The notes under the pieces: model-generated
The model's input: the letters and a program-made list of their open reading frames with translations, nothing else
Told to the model about the DNA's origin: nothing
Databases searched by the model: none
Position numbers and translations under genes: made by a program
Origin: Rhizobium sp. Q54
GTDB lineage: Bacteria; Pseudomonadota; Alphaproteobacteria; UBA2966; CAIVPW01
Direction of reading: 5' to 3'
NCBI GenBank assembly: GCA_945947575.1
Contig: CAMEYM010000015.1
Span: forward strand, 17,589 to 81,588
DNA length: 64,000 bases
Shown: positions 43,181 to 52,492 of the stretch, piece by piece
Numbering within the stretch: the stretch's first letter is position 1
How the letters are laid out: each line of letters opens with the position of its first letter

Positions 43181-43702
43181 CTACGGGGCAGTAGCGTCGG
43201 CAACGAATACGTAGCCGCCATTGCGCACCGTGCGGATCATGCGCGGATTGTCCGGATCGTCGCCGAGCTTGCGGCGCAGGCGGTCGACCTTAACGTCGAT
43301 GCTGCGATCGAAGGCGGGGGTATGCCGGTCACACAGCGGGTTGAGCAGCTGATCGCGGCTGAGCACGCGATTGGCATGGGTGACCAGAGTCTCACGCAAC
43401 TTGCTGCGGCCGCTGACAGTCGCGATGCCGATGTCGTAGCGCTCGGGCAGGCGGCGCGTGATAGCGAGGCCATCTTCATCCCGCAGGGACCGGTCGACGA
43501 TCGCCACGGCGACGTCGCCGCCCCACAGAATCTGGCTGATGCGCTTGCCGTCAGGCAGCGCAGTGACGCGGAAGCCGGCCTGGGCAAGGGATGCCTCGAT
43601 GATTTCGCGCACACCCGGGTCGTCGTCGATCACCAGCACGTGGCGCGCGGTCGGAGCCGGAGTGCGACCGCGGAGTGAGGCGATGACCCTGTCGGTCCGC
43701 AT
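43181..43702 (-). CDS. OmpR-type response regulator with in-frame internal deletion
   Basis: This protein has about 173 residues against about 235 for the family. The receiver starts normally (HVLVIDDDPGVREII) and keeps the phosphoacceptor Asp in AIVDRSLRDEDG, but after YDIGIATVSGRSKLRETL the frame passes directly into the winged-helix segment NRVLSRDQLLN. The rest of the receiver and the first half of the DNA-binding domain, roughly 70 residues, are absent. The end keeps SIDVKVDRLRRKLGDDP and RTVRNGGYVFV. The frame stays open, so it may be expressed but is probably non-functional or altered. It is divergent from, and its 5' end overlaps, the hybrid histidine kinase gene. Confidence 0.75.
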   Translation of the reverse strand: MRTDRVIASLRGRTPAPTARHVLVIDDDPGVREIIEASLAQAGFRVTALPDGKRISQILWGGDVAVAIVDRSLRDEDGLAITRRLPERYDIGIATVSGRSKLRETLVTHANRVLSRDQLLNPLCDRHTPAFDRSIDVKVDRLRRKLGDDPDNPRMIRTVRNGGYVFVADATAP

Positions 43703-46700
43703 CACGCTCGCGATGGTCGCCGTGGTCATCCTGACCGGCCTAACGGCCGCCGGACTCTCGTATCGGGGTCTGGAGCAGCGTCTGGTGCGCGAGGGTCTGG
43801 CGTTCCTCCAGGAGGAAGCGCGCCGCATCGCGCGCGACATCGAGGCCGGCACCGAGCTTGGCGCAGCCGAGCTTGGCGTGCTGGCCGAGGCGGCGGTCAT
43901 CCAGGATCTGCGCGACAACCCGGACGAGGGGTACCGGCGCGTGCTGGCGGGGCAGTTCCTGTCCGCTGAGCTGCGCGCCAAGCCGGGATTCGCCCGCCTG
44001 CGGCTGGTCAGTCCGGCGACAGGGCGGGAGATCATCGCCGTCGAGCGTGATGCGCGCGGCGTCATCCAGACGATGCGCGACCGCGACTTGGACGAGGGCG
44101 AGCAGGCCGCGCTACTGGGGGTCGCCGCCACGCGCGGCCGTCTGGCGCTTGCCACCGTCGCGCCGGCGGCCGCAGCCGCGGGGATAGCGCGCGGGCGATT
44201 GACGCTACTGGCCACCGGCGGCGGCAACGCACAGGACGGCATCGTCATTGCCGATCTCGACCTCGGCACGATGCTGGCGGGGCGGGCCGCCGATCCGGCC
44301 GTGTCGGTCGTCTCGATGCGCGGCGAGCTCCTGCATCCGTTGGCGCTCGTGGCGGCGCCCGATTGGGATGTCGCGCGCGTCGTCACCGCCCTGCGCGGCG
44401 CGGATCGCGTTGCCTTCACCGTGCGCGTTGCTTCGGGCGTGCGCGAAGCCGTGGGCGTGGCGACCGCGAGCATCGCCGGCGGCTACCGCATCGCCGTTGT
44501 CACCACACGGCCGGTGGCATCGTTCCTCGCTGACGCGAATTCAATGCTGCGTTCAACGCTACTGGCAGCCGCGATCGCCGCGGTAGTTGCGGTGGGCCTT
44601 TCGATCTTGCTGGCGCGCTCCATCATCGAGCCGCTGTCGCGGATGACGGCGGCGGTGGCGCCAGGCGCCGACCGCCGCGCGATCAACCTGCCCATAGAGG
44701 CGCCGGGCGAAGTCGGAGTGCTGGCGCGGGCCTTCCAGCTGTCGCTCGATCAGGAGCGCCTGTTCAGCGCGGTCGCTGAAAACGTCGGCGAGGCGATCAT
44801 GACCGTCAACGATCGCTCCGAGATCGAGACGGCGAACTCCGCCGCTACACAGATGTACGGGTATGGCGACGGCGAGCTGATCGGATTGCCGCTCAACGCG
44901 CTCTCCGGTGAACTGCCAGGGCGCCAGCCGGGCGACCTGATCGCGGCCCATGCCCTACGCCCGAGCCCTCGCCCGGGTGAGGACGGCGCCCAGGAGACTC
45001 TTGGTCGCCGCAAGGACGGCTCGCTTTTCCCGCTCGAGATGATCGTTAGCCACACCGTGGTCAACGGGCGGCTCTTCTTTATTGCGGCGACTCGCGACAT
45101 CACTCAGCGGAAGCGCGCCGAGGCCGAACGACAGGAATCCGAGCGCCGCTTCGCCACCATGTTTCAGACCAGTCCGGCGCTGGTGACCATCACCAACCTG
45201 GACGACGGGCGCGTCTACGAGGTCAACAAGAGCTGGCTCGCCGCGTTCGGTCTTGAGCGCGACGCTGTCGTCGGTCATTCCATCGAGGAGCTCGGCATCG
45301 GGCTCAACTTCGACGACCGCCGCCAGCTGCGCAACGCCCTCGCCATGTCAGGCTCCGTGCGGGACCTCGAGGTGCGCCTGCATCTGCGCGACGCCAAGGC
45401 GCTGGTGCTGCTCATGTCGGCCGAGGTGGTGCAGATCGACGGCCGCGCGCGCGTCATCACTACGAGCATCGACGTCACGGAATACCGCAAGAAAGAGGAC
45501 CAGCTACGCCAGGCGCACCGCATGGACGCGGTCGGCCAGCTCGCCGGTGGCATTGCGCACGACTTCAATAACCTGCTCACCGTTATCCTCGGTACGTCCG
45601 AGTCCATGCGCGAGCTACTGCCGGCGCGCAGCCAGCGCCTGCGCGAGATGACCGACGTCGTCATCAACGCCGCAGACCGCGGTGCCGACCTGACCCGGCG
45701 GCTGCTGGCGTTCTCCCGTCGCCAGACTCTGGACCCCGAGGTGATCGATCCCAGCGACGCCATCCGCAGCTCGGAGATCATTCTGCGCCGCACGATGGGC
45801 GAAGACGTCGCCATTCGCCTGTCCGTGTCACCCACGGTGAGCCGCGTCCACGTCGATCGCGGCCAGCTCGAGTCGGCGCTCCTCAACCTTGCAGTCAACG
45901 CGCGCGACGCCATGCCCCACGGAGGCACCCTCACCATCGAGGCCGACGACAGCATGGTCGATGCCGCCAATGCGGCGCAATGCGGCGGCCTGAAGCCCGG
46001 CGCCTACGTGCGCATCGCGGTAAGTGACACCGGTACGGGCATGCCTCCTGAGGTCGCGGCGCGCGCCTTCGAGCCGTTCTTCACGACCAAGGGGCCAGGC
46101 AAGGGTACCGGCCTAGGCCTCAGCATGGTCTACGGATTCGTGACGCAGTCCGGCGGCACGGTACGCATCTTCAGCGAGCCAGGGCATGGCGCGCGTGTGA
46201 CGATGTTCCTGCCGATGGCATCGCCGGCGCTCGCCGGAGGCGACACGAAGCCCGCGGAAGATTCTGTCAGCGCCGCAGCGGGCCAGATCACGGCGAGCGG
46301 CCTGACCGCACGCGTGCTCGTCGTCGAGGACGAGCCGAACGTGCGCGACCTCGTGCTGATGCAGCTTACTGCGCTGGGCTACACCGCCAACGCGGTCGAG
46401 GACGCGGCGTCGGCACTCGCGGCGATCCGTCTCGCCGCATACGACGTGCTGCTGACGGATGTGATCCTGCCGGGCGGCATGAATGGGCGCGAGCTCGCCG
46501 ATGTCATGGCGGAGTCCCATCCCGAGCTGCGCGTGATGTTTACCTCCGGCTATTCGCAACAGGCGATCGAGATTCAGGGAATGCTGATGCCGGGCGCGAC
46601 GTTGCTGCACAAGCCGTTCCGCAAGGTCGAGCTTGGCCGCAAGATGCGCGAGGTGGCGGAGGGTGAGCCGTATGCGCGCTTTCGCAAGGCGACCGCAGTG

Positions 46701-46745
46701 ACGACGAATGAGCGCTCCAGCAGCCTGGCGGCGGCGGCCGACTAG
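43683..46745 (+). CDS. Hybrid sensor histidine kinase (sensor-HAMP/PAS-PAS-HisKA-HATPase-REC)
   Basis: This kinase has about 1020 residues. A transmembrane helix near residue 8 and another near 300 flank a periplasmic sensor domain. A HAMP-like linker and two PAS domains (about 350-480 and 485-605) follow. The kinase core has His in [16 protein letters not shown], the N-box [15 protein letters not shown], and G-boxes DTGTGMP and [13 protein letters not shown]-terminal receiver has Asp in [11 protein letters not shown] and Lys in LLHKPF. The HDFNN type of H-box is common in hybrid kinases without a dedicated regulator. The neighbouring OmpR-type gene is damaged. GGAG about eight bases upstream supports the ATG. 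Confidence 0.9.
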   Translation: MTLSVRITLAMVAVVILTGLTAAGLSYRGLEQRLVREGLAFLQEEARRIARDIEAGTELGAAELGVLAEAAVIQDLRDNPDEGYRRVLAGQFLSAELRAKPGFARLRLVSPATGREIIAVERDARGVIQTMRDRDLDEGEQAALLGVAATRGRLALATVAPAAAAAGIARGRLTLLATGGGNAQDGIVIADLDLGTMLAGRAADPAVSVVSMRGELLHPLALVAAPDWDVARVVTALRGADRVAFTVRVASGVREAVGVATASIAGGYRIAVVTTRPVASFLADANSMLRSTLLAAAIAAVVAVGLSILLARSIIEPLSRMTAAVAPGADRRAINLPIEAPGEVGVLARAFQLSLDQERLFSAVAENVGEAIMTVNDRSEIETANSAATQMYGYGDGELIGLPLNALSGELPGRQPGDLIAAHALRPSPRPGEDGAQETLGRRKDGSLFPLEMIVSHTVVNGRLFFIAATRDITQRKRAEAERQESERRFATMFQTSPALVTITNLDDGRVYEVNKSWLAAFGLERDAVVGHSIEELGIGLNFDDRRQLRNALAMSGSVRDLEVRLHLRDAKALVLLMSAEVVQIDGRARVITTSIDVTEYRKKEDQLRQAHRMDAVGQLAGGIAHDFNNLLTVILGTSESMRELLPARSQRLREMTDVVINAADRGADLTRRLLAFSRRQTLDPEVIDPSDAIRSSEIILRRTMGEDVAIRLSVSPTVSRVHVDRGQLESALLNLAVNARDAMPHGGTLTIEADDSMVDAANAAQCGGLKPGAYVRIAVSDTGTGMPPEVAARAFEPFFTTKGPGKGTGLGLSMVYGFVTQSGGTVRIFSEPGHGARVTMFLPMASPALAGGDTKPAEDSVSAAAGQITASGLTARVLVVEDEPNVRDLVLMQLTALGYTANAVEDAASALAAIRLAAYDVLLTDVILPGGMNGRELADVMAESHPELRVMFTSGYSQQAIEIQGMLMPGATLLHKPFRKVELGRKMREVAEGEPYARFRKATAVTTNERSSSLAAAAD

Positions 46746-46746
46746 G

Positions 46747-46821
46747 TCAACGGAACAGCAGCCAGATCACCAGTAGAACCGGGATCGGCATGCCAAGCAG
46801 CCAGAGCAATGCGTAACGCAT
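46747..46821 (-). CDS. 24-residue membrane peptide
   Basis: An AGGAGG site four bases before the ATG opens a 25-codon frame coding for a single hydrophobic helix (MRYALLWLLGMPIPVLLVIW and four more residues ending FR). Similar tiny proteins with the WLLGxPIPVL pattern occur widely in alphaproteobacteria, to my knowledge without assigned function. It lies two bases from the hybrid kinase stop, convergent with it. A longer frame upstream has no ribosome-binding site. Confidence 0.65.
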   Translation of the reverse strand: MRYALLWLLGMPIPVLLVIWLLFR

Positions 46822-47252
46822 GAATCCTCCTTGCGATGGCGCTACATTCGCTGCGGCGCGCGCGGGATTTGTCGTCCGCCCAGTGTAGGTGACGCGGCGC
46901 GCGCGGGTCTGCTTCGGAAGGAGCCCCGTGCTTTGGGGTAGCGCGAGCGACGCCGCACCCAAACGCCACCCTGAGATACCTCAGCCGAGCAGTTCACCTT
47001 CCCGCGCGTGTGCGAGAGGGTGGCGTGCGCCGCGCTTCGCGCGCTCGTCCTCGGCCGCTCATGCGATCCGCACGCTCGGACGGGTCCTCATGTCGCGAAC
47101 CGCGCCGGGCGATTCCTGAGTAGTTGCCCATCGCGGCAACACGACACTCGTTTCGCAGGAAGGACGCGATGCGCCGGCGCAGTTGGGGAGGCATGCGCGC
47201 TACGTCGCGCGTTCCTTCGTTAGTGGGGATGTGGTCATAGGAGTACGCACAC
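46822..47252. other. About 430 bases without a clear gene
   Basis: No supported gene lies here. It contains a small hairpin CCCC-N7-GGGG near 46923. It also has a possible 24-codon frame near 47168 (ATG preceded by AGGAAGG) whose product is not hydrophobic or conserved by eye; I did not call it. The promoter of the KGG-repeat gene must be in the last 100 bases, but no clear sigma70 or EcfG-type boxes are seen. Confidence 0.4.
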
Positions 47253-47657
47253 ATGGCACCTGATCGGAACCAAGGGGGAAGCTCGGAGCGGGGCGGAACG
47301 TCAGCTCGGGGTTTCGCCTCGATGGACGAAGGGCGGCAGCGCGAGATCGCGAGCAAGGGAGGCCAGAGCGTCCCGGATGAGAAGCGTAGCTTCTCGCAAG
47401 ACCGCGCTCTCGCAGCGCAGGCCGGGCGCAAGGGAGGCCAAAGCGTGCCGGATGAAAAGCGCAGCTTCTCGCAAGACCGCCGTTTGGCGGCCGAGGCCGG
47501 GCGCAAAGGTGGCGAGGCGCGTGGACGCAAGGCGAGCCTGGCCGCACAACACCGAGACCAAGTCGTGGCCGACGCACCGCCGGTCAGCGGGATCGAAGAC
47601 GACGCCGAAGAGTCGCCGGGCGCGGACACGCGGAGCGGCAGTCCGAGCCGTCACTAG
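47253..47657 (+). CDS. KGG-repeat (YciG/Con-10-like) stress protein
   Basis: This 134-residue, very hydrophilic protein carries the stress-induced KGG motif. The segment RGFASMDEGRQREIASKGGQ is followed by two nearly identical 25-residue units that start with SVPDEKRSFSQDR and end with AGRKGG. The C-terminus is acidic and polar. Proteins of this kind are induced by osmotic, desiccation or stationary-phase stress and are probably intrinsically disordered. TAGGAG precedes the ATG. The neighbouring glycan genes also fit a stress or storage context. Confidence 0.85.
   Translation: MAPDRNQGGSSERGGTSARGFASMDEGRQREIASKGGQSVPDEKRSFSQDRALAAQAGRKGGQSVPDEKRSFSQDRRLAAEAGRKGGEARGRKASLAAQHRDQVVADAPPVSGIEDDAEESPGADTRSGSPSRH
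47358..47507 (+). repeat. Two 75-bp direct repeats inside the KGG gene
   Basis: Copies 47358-47432 and 47433-47507 are near-identical over their first 50 bases and encode the same 25-residue unit in frame. It is a recent tandem duplication. Confidence 0.8.
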
Positions 47658-47872
47658 GCGCCCAACTTCCCTGGAGCGGCGCGCAACGCCGTACAGGATC
47701 CGCGCCGGCGGCCGTCAGGCCGTCGGCGTCCTTTTTCCAGCGACCGAAGCGCGAGCGATTCAATCGCGGGCAGCGCGACAGTGAGCCTCCCATCGGGGCA
47801 ATGGGCCAGCGGTCCCGCTGCCTGCACGATCCGCCTTCTATTGATAGTCCATTTCCAACACCCGGTGCCCGG

Positions 47873-48937
47873 ATGAGGATCGCCCAGATTCCACCGCTCT
47901 ACGAGGCGGTACCGCCGCGCCTGTACGGCGGGACGGAACGCATCGTCGGCCACCTCACCGAAGCGCTCGTGGCGCTCGGACACGACGTGACGTTGTTCGC
48001 CGCCGCCGACGCGCGCACGCACGCGACCCTGGTGCCGGTGCGCGATCAGTCCATCCGGCTCGATCCAGCGCCGCTCAAGGCGGACATGGCGGCGCACCTA
48101 CACCAGCTCGCGGTGGTGCGCGAACACGCGGCCGAATTCGACGTTATGCACTTTCACGGCGAACTGCTCCACTTGCCGATGTTCGAAGACATCGCCGAGC
48201 GGACCCTGACCACGCAACACGGGCGCCTCGACCTCACCGATCTGAGGGGAGCGTACCGGCGCTGGTCGCGCTATCCGCTTGTGTCGATCTCCGACAATCA
48301 GCGCGCGCCCATGCCCGACGCCAATTGGCTCGCTACCGTCCCGCACGGCCTTCCCCCCGACCTGTACGCGTTCGTACCGCGCGGGAGTGGCGGCTACCTC
48401 GCGTTCCTCGGCCGCATTTCGCCGGAGAAGGGCATAGAGAGCGCCATCGCCATCGCCAAGGCCGGCGGGGTGCCGCTAAAGATCGCCGCCAAGATCGACG
48501 AGACCAACGCGGTCTACTACCGCGAGGTGATCCATCCGCTACTCCAGGGGCCGGACATCGAGTACGTCGGCGAGATCGGTGATGCCGACAAGAGCGAGTT
48601 CCTCGGCAACGCCATCGCGCTGTTGTTTCCGATCGACTGGCCGGAGCCGTTCGGACTCGTGATGATCGAGGGCATGGCGTGCGGTACTCCAGCGATCGCT
48701 TTCGATCGCGGCTCGGTGCCCGAAGTGATCGAAGAGAGCGTCTCCGGACTGATCGTGAGCGACGCCGCCGCTGCGGTGGCCGCGGTGCCGATCGCGGCGT
48801 CCATGGATCGCCGGCGCGTCCGGCAAGCGTTCGAGCGGCGCTTTACTGTGATGACCATGGCAAAGAACTACGTCGCGCTGTACGAGGGGCTTGCCAAGGC
48901 GCCGTCCGTCGCCGCCCCGCTACTCGAGACGGCCTGA
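47873..48937 (+). CDS. Glycosyltransferase family 4-like protein
   Basis: This 354-residue GT-B glycosyltransferase has the N-terminal segment PPRLYGGTERIVGHLTEALVALGHDVTLFA. The sugar-nucleotide site is in the C-terminal half (LAFLGRISPEKGIESAI, PEPFGLVMIEGMACGTPAIAF and GSVPEVI). The Glu-x7-Glu pattern of retaining GT4 enzymes is present. The acceptor is unknown. It lies seven bases before the glycogen debranching-type gene, a pairing often seen in alphaproteobacteria in stress-related glycan loci. The start ATG at 47873 has a weak ribosome-binding site. Confidence 0.88.
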   Translation: MRIAQIPPLYEAVPPRLYGGTERIVGHLTEALVALGHDVTLFAAADARTHATLVPVRDQSIRLDPAPLKADMAAHLHQLAVVREHAAEFDVMHFHGELLHLPMFEDIAERTLTTQHGRLDLTDLRGAYRRWSRYPLVSISDNQRAPMPDANWLATVPHGLPPDLYAFVPRGSGGYLAFLGRISPEKGIESAIAIAKAGGVPLKIAAKIDETNAVYYREVIHPLLQGPDIEYVGEIGDADKSEFLGNAIALLFPIDWPEPFGLVMIEGMACGTPAIAFDRGSVPEVIEESVSGLIVSDAAAAVAAVPIAASMDRRRVRQAFERRFTVMTMAKNYVALYEGLAKAPSVAAPLLETA

Positions 48938-48944
48938 GGGCGGC

Positions 48945-51095
48945 ATGACTGCCGACCCGGCCCGCCGCGAGGCAGAGATTGCTGCGGAGATCATCACCGG
49001 GCCGCGCTCGCTGTTCGCGCTCAAGCACGGCGACACGTTTCTCGTCGCAGATGCCATCGGTGACATCCTGGGGGACGCGGACGGGATGTTCCGCGACGAC
49101 ACACGCGTGTTGTCCCGGTTCCGTCTGACCCTGGCCGGTCGCGCGCCGTCGCTGTTGGGCGGGGCCGTCAGTCAGGACAACGTGTTCTTCACGGCGAATC
49201 TCACCAACCGCCCGTTGCCGCCCCTCGGCGGCCACGAGGCTCCCGAAGGCGTCATCCACGTCGAGCGCGTCCGCTTCCTGTGGTGTGAGCGACTGTACGA
49301 GCGCATCACGCTGGAGAACTACGGCATGCGCGACATGCGGGTGCCGCTGGCGTTCGAGTTCGCCGCCGACTTCCGCGATATGTTCGAGGTGCGCGGCAAG
49401 CAGCGCCGCGCGCGTGGGCGCTTGGCAACGCCGGAAATCTTCGAGCAGTGCGTCACTCTTCGCTACGAAGGGCTCGACCGCATCGAGCGTAGGTCGGTGA
49501 TCGCATTTTCCAGCGCGCCGTCGCGCCTGCTTGCGGACCGCGCCGAGTTTCTTCTGTCGCTACCAAACAACGGTACGCTCGAGCTGTACGTCGAAGTCGG
49601 CCCAACCCGCGGCGAAACGCCCGGCCGTGAGCGCTTCCGCAGCGCCGCAGCGAAAGGGCGTTTCGGCATGCGCGGCGTCCGCCGCTCCGGCGCCAGCCTG
49701 CGCAGCTCCGGCACCCTGTTCACTGAATGGATCGACAAGTCGCGCGCCGACCTAGCGTTGCTCACCACGGAGTTGCCGACCGGGCCTTACCCGTATGCCG
49801 GCATCCCGTGGTTCTCGACTGCGTTCGGCCGTGACGCCATCGTGACGGCGCTGCAGACGCTGTGGCTCGATCCGGCATTGGCGCGCGGTGTGCTGCGCTA
49901 CCTGTCGCTGCACCAGGCGCGCGAGACGTCGGACTTCCACCACGCGGCGCCCGGCAAGATCATGCACGAGACGCGCAAGGGCGAGATGACCGAACTGAAG
50001 GAGCTCCCGTTCGGCCGCTACTACGGCGGCGTCGACACGACGCCCTTGTTCGTCATGCTCGCCGGTGCTTACGCCGAGCGCACGGGGGACCTCGACCTGA
50101 TCGAAGAGCTCTGGCCGTCGCTGCTCGCGGCCATGGAGTGGATCGAGGGCGAGATGGCACTCGGGCAGGATGGGCTGCTGCACTACCAGCCCGGCACCGA
50201 CCCTGGCCTTGTCAACCAGGGCTGGAAGGATTCGAGCGACTCGATCTTCCATGCCGACGGGCATTTCCCCGCGGGCGCGATCGCGCTGGTCGAGGTGCAG
50301 GGCTACGCTTTCGGTGCGCTGCAGGCCATGTCGGTCCTCGCCAAACGACGCAAGGATGCGAGCGCCGCAGCGCGATGGGGCGAGCATGCCGAACGCTTGC
50401 GCCGCGCCGTTGAGGACCTGTTCTGGATGGAGGAGGCGGGCTTCTACGCGCTTGCCCGCGATGGTGAGCGACGCCAGTGCGCGGTACGCGGCTCCAATGC
50501 TGGACACCTTCTCTATGTCGGCGCGGCGGCGCCCGAGCGCGGCCGGCGCGCGGCGTCGCACCTGCTTTCGGCGTCGTTCAACTCGGGCTGGGGCATCCGT
50601 ACTCTGGCGCGCGGCGAGGCGCGCTTCAATCCCATGTCGTATCACAACGGCTCCGTTTGGCCGCACGACACGGCGCTGTGCGCCGCCGGCATGGCGCGCT
50701 ATGGCGAGCGCGCCGGCGCCGTGCGCCTGCTCGGTGAGACGTTCGAAGCGGCCGTGCACTTCGACATGCGTCTGCCGGAGTTGTTCTGCGGGTTCCCGCG
50801 GGTGCGCGGCGAACCTCCGATTGCCTATCCTGTGGCGTGCCTGCCGCAGGCGTGGGCGGCGGGCGCTGCGTTTATGCTGCTGCAGTCCTGCCTCGGTGTC
50901 CGCATCGACGCCTGGCGCAACGAGGTTCACGTCGAACGTCCGGATCTGCCGCCCGGAGTCGATCAGCTGACGTTGCGCGGACTGCGCCTTGGCGATGAGC
51001 AGGTCGATCTGCTATTCCGCCGCGAGGACGGCCGCATCGTTGTCACGGCGGACGGCCTGGTGCCGCGCACCATCAAGGCGCTTGCGCACGTCTAG
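48945..51095 (+). CDS. Amylo-alpha-1,6-glucosidase-type glycoside hydrolase
   Basis: This 716-residue protein begins with the bacterial glycogen-debranching N-terminal domain (SLFALKHGDTFLVADAIGDI...GMFRDDTRVLSRF). An alpha/alpha six-hairpin catalytic domain follows, with AGIPWFSTAFGRDAIVTALQ, NQGWKDSSDSIFHADG and SYHNGSVWPHDTALCAAG; acidic residues in these segments are the likely catalytic pair. It should remove alpha-1,6 branches or act on related glucans. No signal peptide is seen. It follows the GT4 gene and converges on the TPM-domain gene, with their stops five bases apart. Confidence 0.9.
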   Translation: MTADPARREAEIAAEIITGPRSLFALKHGDTFLVADAIGDILGDADGMFRDDTRVLSRFRLTLAGRAPSLLGGAVSQDNVFFTANLTNRPLPPLGGHEAPEGVIHVERVRFLWCERLYERITLENYGMRDMRVPLAFEFAADFRDMFEVRGKQRRARGRLATPEIFEQCVTLRYEGLDRIERRSVIAFSSAPSRLLADRAEFLLSLPNNGTLELYVEVGPTRGETPGRERFRSAAAKGRFGMRGVRRSGASLRSSGTLFTEWIDKSRADLALLTTELPTGPYPYAGIPWFSTAFGRDAIVTALQTLWLDPALARGVLRYLSLHQARETSDFHHAAPGKIMHETRKGEMTELKELPFGRYYGGVDTTPLFVMLAGAYAERTGDLDLIEELWPSLLAAMEWIEGEMALGQDGLLHYQPGTDPGLVNQGWKDSSDSIFHADGHFPAGAIALVEVQGYAFGALQAMSVLAKRRKDASAAARWGEHAERLRRAVEDLFWMEEAGFYALARDGERRQCAVRGSNAGHLLYVGAAAPERGRRAASHLLSASFNSGWGIRTLARGEARFNPMSYHNGSVWPHDTALCAAGMARYGERAGAVRLLGETFEAAVHFDMRLPELFCGFPRVRGEPPIAYPVACLPQAWAAGAAFMLLQSCLGVRIDAWRNEVHVERPDLPPGVDQLTLRGLRLGDEQVDLLFRREDGRIVVTADGLVPRTIKALAHV

Positions 51096-51100
51096 GAGCG

Positions 51101-51727
51101 CTAGACCTCGGCCACCCGGTTGGTGATCTCATCGGCCTGTCCCGGGGTGGGCGGGAACTTCGGCGCGAGCGCAGCTGCGCAGGCTTCGACCGCGGCGACA
51201 AGTCCACCCGGCAGGTCCCCCGCGCGGATGCGCCGCACGAGCGCGTCGATGAGCGCCGGCCAAGTGGCATCCGGAACGGCCTCGGCGATGCGCTGGTCGA
51301 CGCGCACCTCGGCGACATGCTCGGCGAGCGAGACGTACAGCAACACGCCAACCGAGTCTTTGGTGCGGCTCGCCACGCGCGCGGCGAACTGCAGGTCCGC
51401 CATGGCATCGACCCGCGCTTCGCGCGCGCGCCGTGGCGCTAGGCGCGCCCGATCTGGCAGCGACAGCAGCACCACGGCGACGACGAGGAACGCCGCCGCC
51501 TGGCCGACGAATAGCGTCAAGGCGGGCAGGGCAGTCCACAGCAGTGCTACGACTCCGCCGGCGAGCAGCGCGCTGACTGCGGCCCACAGCAGGGGATACT
51601 CGGCATAGTCGTCACTGGCGCGCGCGACCACCACCGCGAACTCCGCGTTGGTGCGCCGCTCCGCCGCGCTGACCGCAGCTTCGATGCGGGACTGGTCCAC
51701 GTCCGATAGGGCGCCCATTGCTACCAT
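51101..51727 (-). CDS. TPM-domain membrane protein
   Basis: This 208-residue protein has an N-terminal TPM-type start (RIEAAVSAAERRTNAEFAVVVAR), two membrane helices (about 50-90) and the TPM C-terminal half (VGVLLYVSLAEHVAEVRVDQRIAEAV). The start codon lies inside the end of the YgcG-like gene, so it is translationally coupled. An ATG three residues later is also possible. TPM proteins are thought to act in membrane protein quality control or phosphatase-like roles; no activity can be assigned. Confidence 0.82.
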   Translation of the reverse strand: MVAMGALSDVDQSRIEAAVSAAERRTNAEFAVVVARASDDYAEYPLLWAAVSALLAGGVVALLWTALPALTLFVGQAAAFLVVAVVLLSLPDRARLAPRRAREARVDAMADLQFAARVASRTKDSVGVLLYVSLAEHVAEVRVDQRIAEAVPDATWPALIDALVRRIRAGDLPGGLVAAVEACAAALAPKFPPTPGQADEITNRVAEV

Positions 51728-52491
51728 CGGCCCGACGCGCCGCCGCCGCCGAAGGAGCCGCCACCGCCCCGGAACCCGCCGCCAAACGAGCGCCCGCCGC
51801 CGCGCGAACCACCGCGCCCGGCGGCCATTGCCGCCAGCACGTACGGCAGGATCGAGCGAGTGCGCGGGTTGCGTCGCGCCAAGAACGCGATGAACAACAC
51901 GACGCCGAAGAGCAGGAGCATGCCGGCTCCAGTTTCCTGCGGAGCCGCGGGGCGCGACTGGGTGCGTGCGGGCGCGTCGGCCGGCTCGAACCCGAGCGTG
52001 CGCAGGATCGACGCCGTTCCGGCCAGGATGCCCTGCTCGTAGCTGCCGGAGCGGAAGGCGGGCAGGATGTCACGTTCGATGATGGCGCGGCTGAGCGCGT
52101 CGGTGAGGTCGCCCTCGAGACCGTAGCCGACCTCGATCCGCACGGCGCGCTCCGTCGGCGCGACGATCAGCAGCGCGCCGGTGTTGCGGCCCGCCTGACC
52201 GATGCCCCAGGCGCGGCCGAGCTGATAGCCATAGTCCTCGATGGTGACACCCTGCAGATTCGGCAGGGTCGCCACAACGACCTGGTGGCCCTTGGCGCGT
52301 TCCAGCTCCGCGAGCCAGTTCGTCACTCGCTCGCGTGCGAGCGGAGAAAGTAGCCCGGCCTGGTCGACCACCCGGCCGCTGAGATCGGGAAAGCGCAGCT
52401 CGGCTGCACCAGCGACCTGGGCGAACGCCGCGAACAGGATCAGCGCGAGCGCCGCGAACGGCGCTCGCACCGATGCGAACCAGCGAGTCAT
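51721..52491 (-). CDS. YgcG-like TPM-domain protein
   Basis: This 256-residue protein has a signal peptide (ALALILFAAFAQVAGA). The TPM domain starts at GRVVDQAGLLSPLARERVTNWLAELE and includes GIGQAGRNTGALLIVAPTERAVRIEVGYGLEG. A transmembrane helix (GMLLLFGVVLFIAFL) and a glycine/serine-rich tail (GGGRSFGGGFRGGGG) follow. This is the YgcG architecture usually found next to lemA, as it is here: the gene starts one base after the lemA stop. It overlaps the second TPM gene by seven bases. Confidence 0.9.
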   Translation of the reverse strand: MTRWFASVRAPFAALALILFAAFAQVAGAAELRFPDLSGRVVDQAGLLSPLARERVTNWLAELERAKGHQVVVATLPNLQGVTIEDYGYQLGRAWGIGQAGRNTGALLIVAPTERAVRIEVGYGLEGDLTDALSRAIIERDILPAFRSGSYEQGILAGTASILRTLGFEPADAPARTQSRPAAPQETGAGMLLLFGVVLFIAFLARRNPRTRSILPYVLAAMAAGRGGSRGGGRSFGGGFRGGGGSFGGGGASGRW

Positions 52492-52492
52492 C

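Noticed and set aside
47168..47242. 24-codon frame after AGGAAGG upstream of the KGG gene
   Set aside because: The product is polar with no membrane or structural feature. The ribosome-binding-like sequence alone is not enough.
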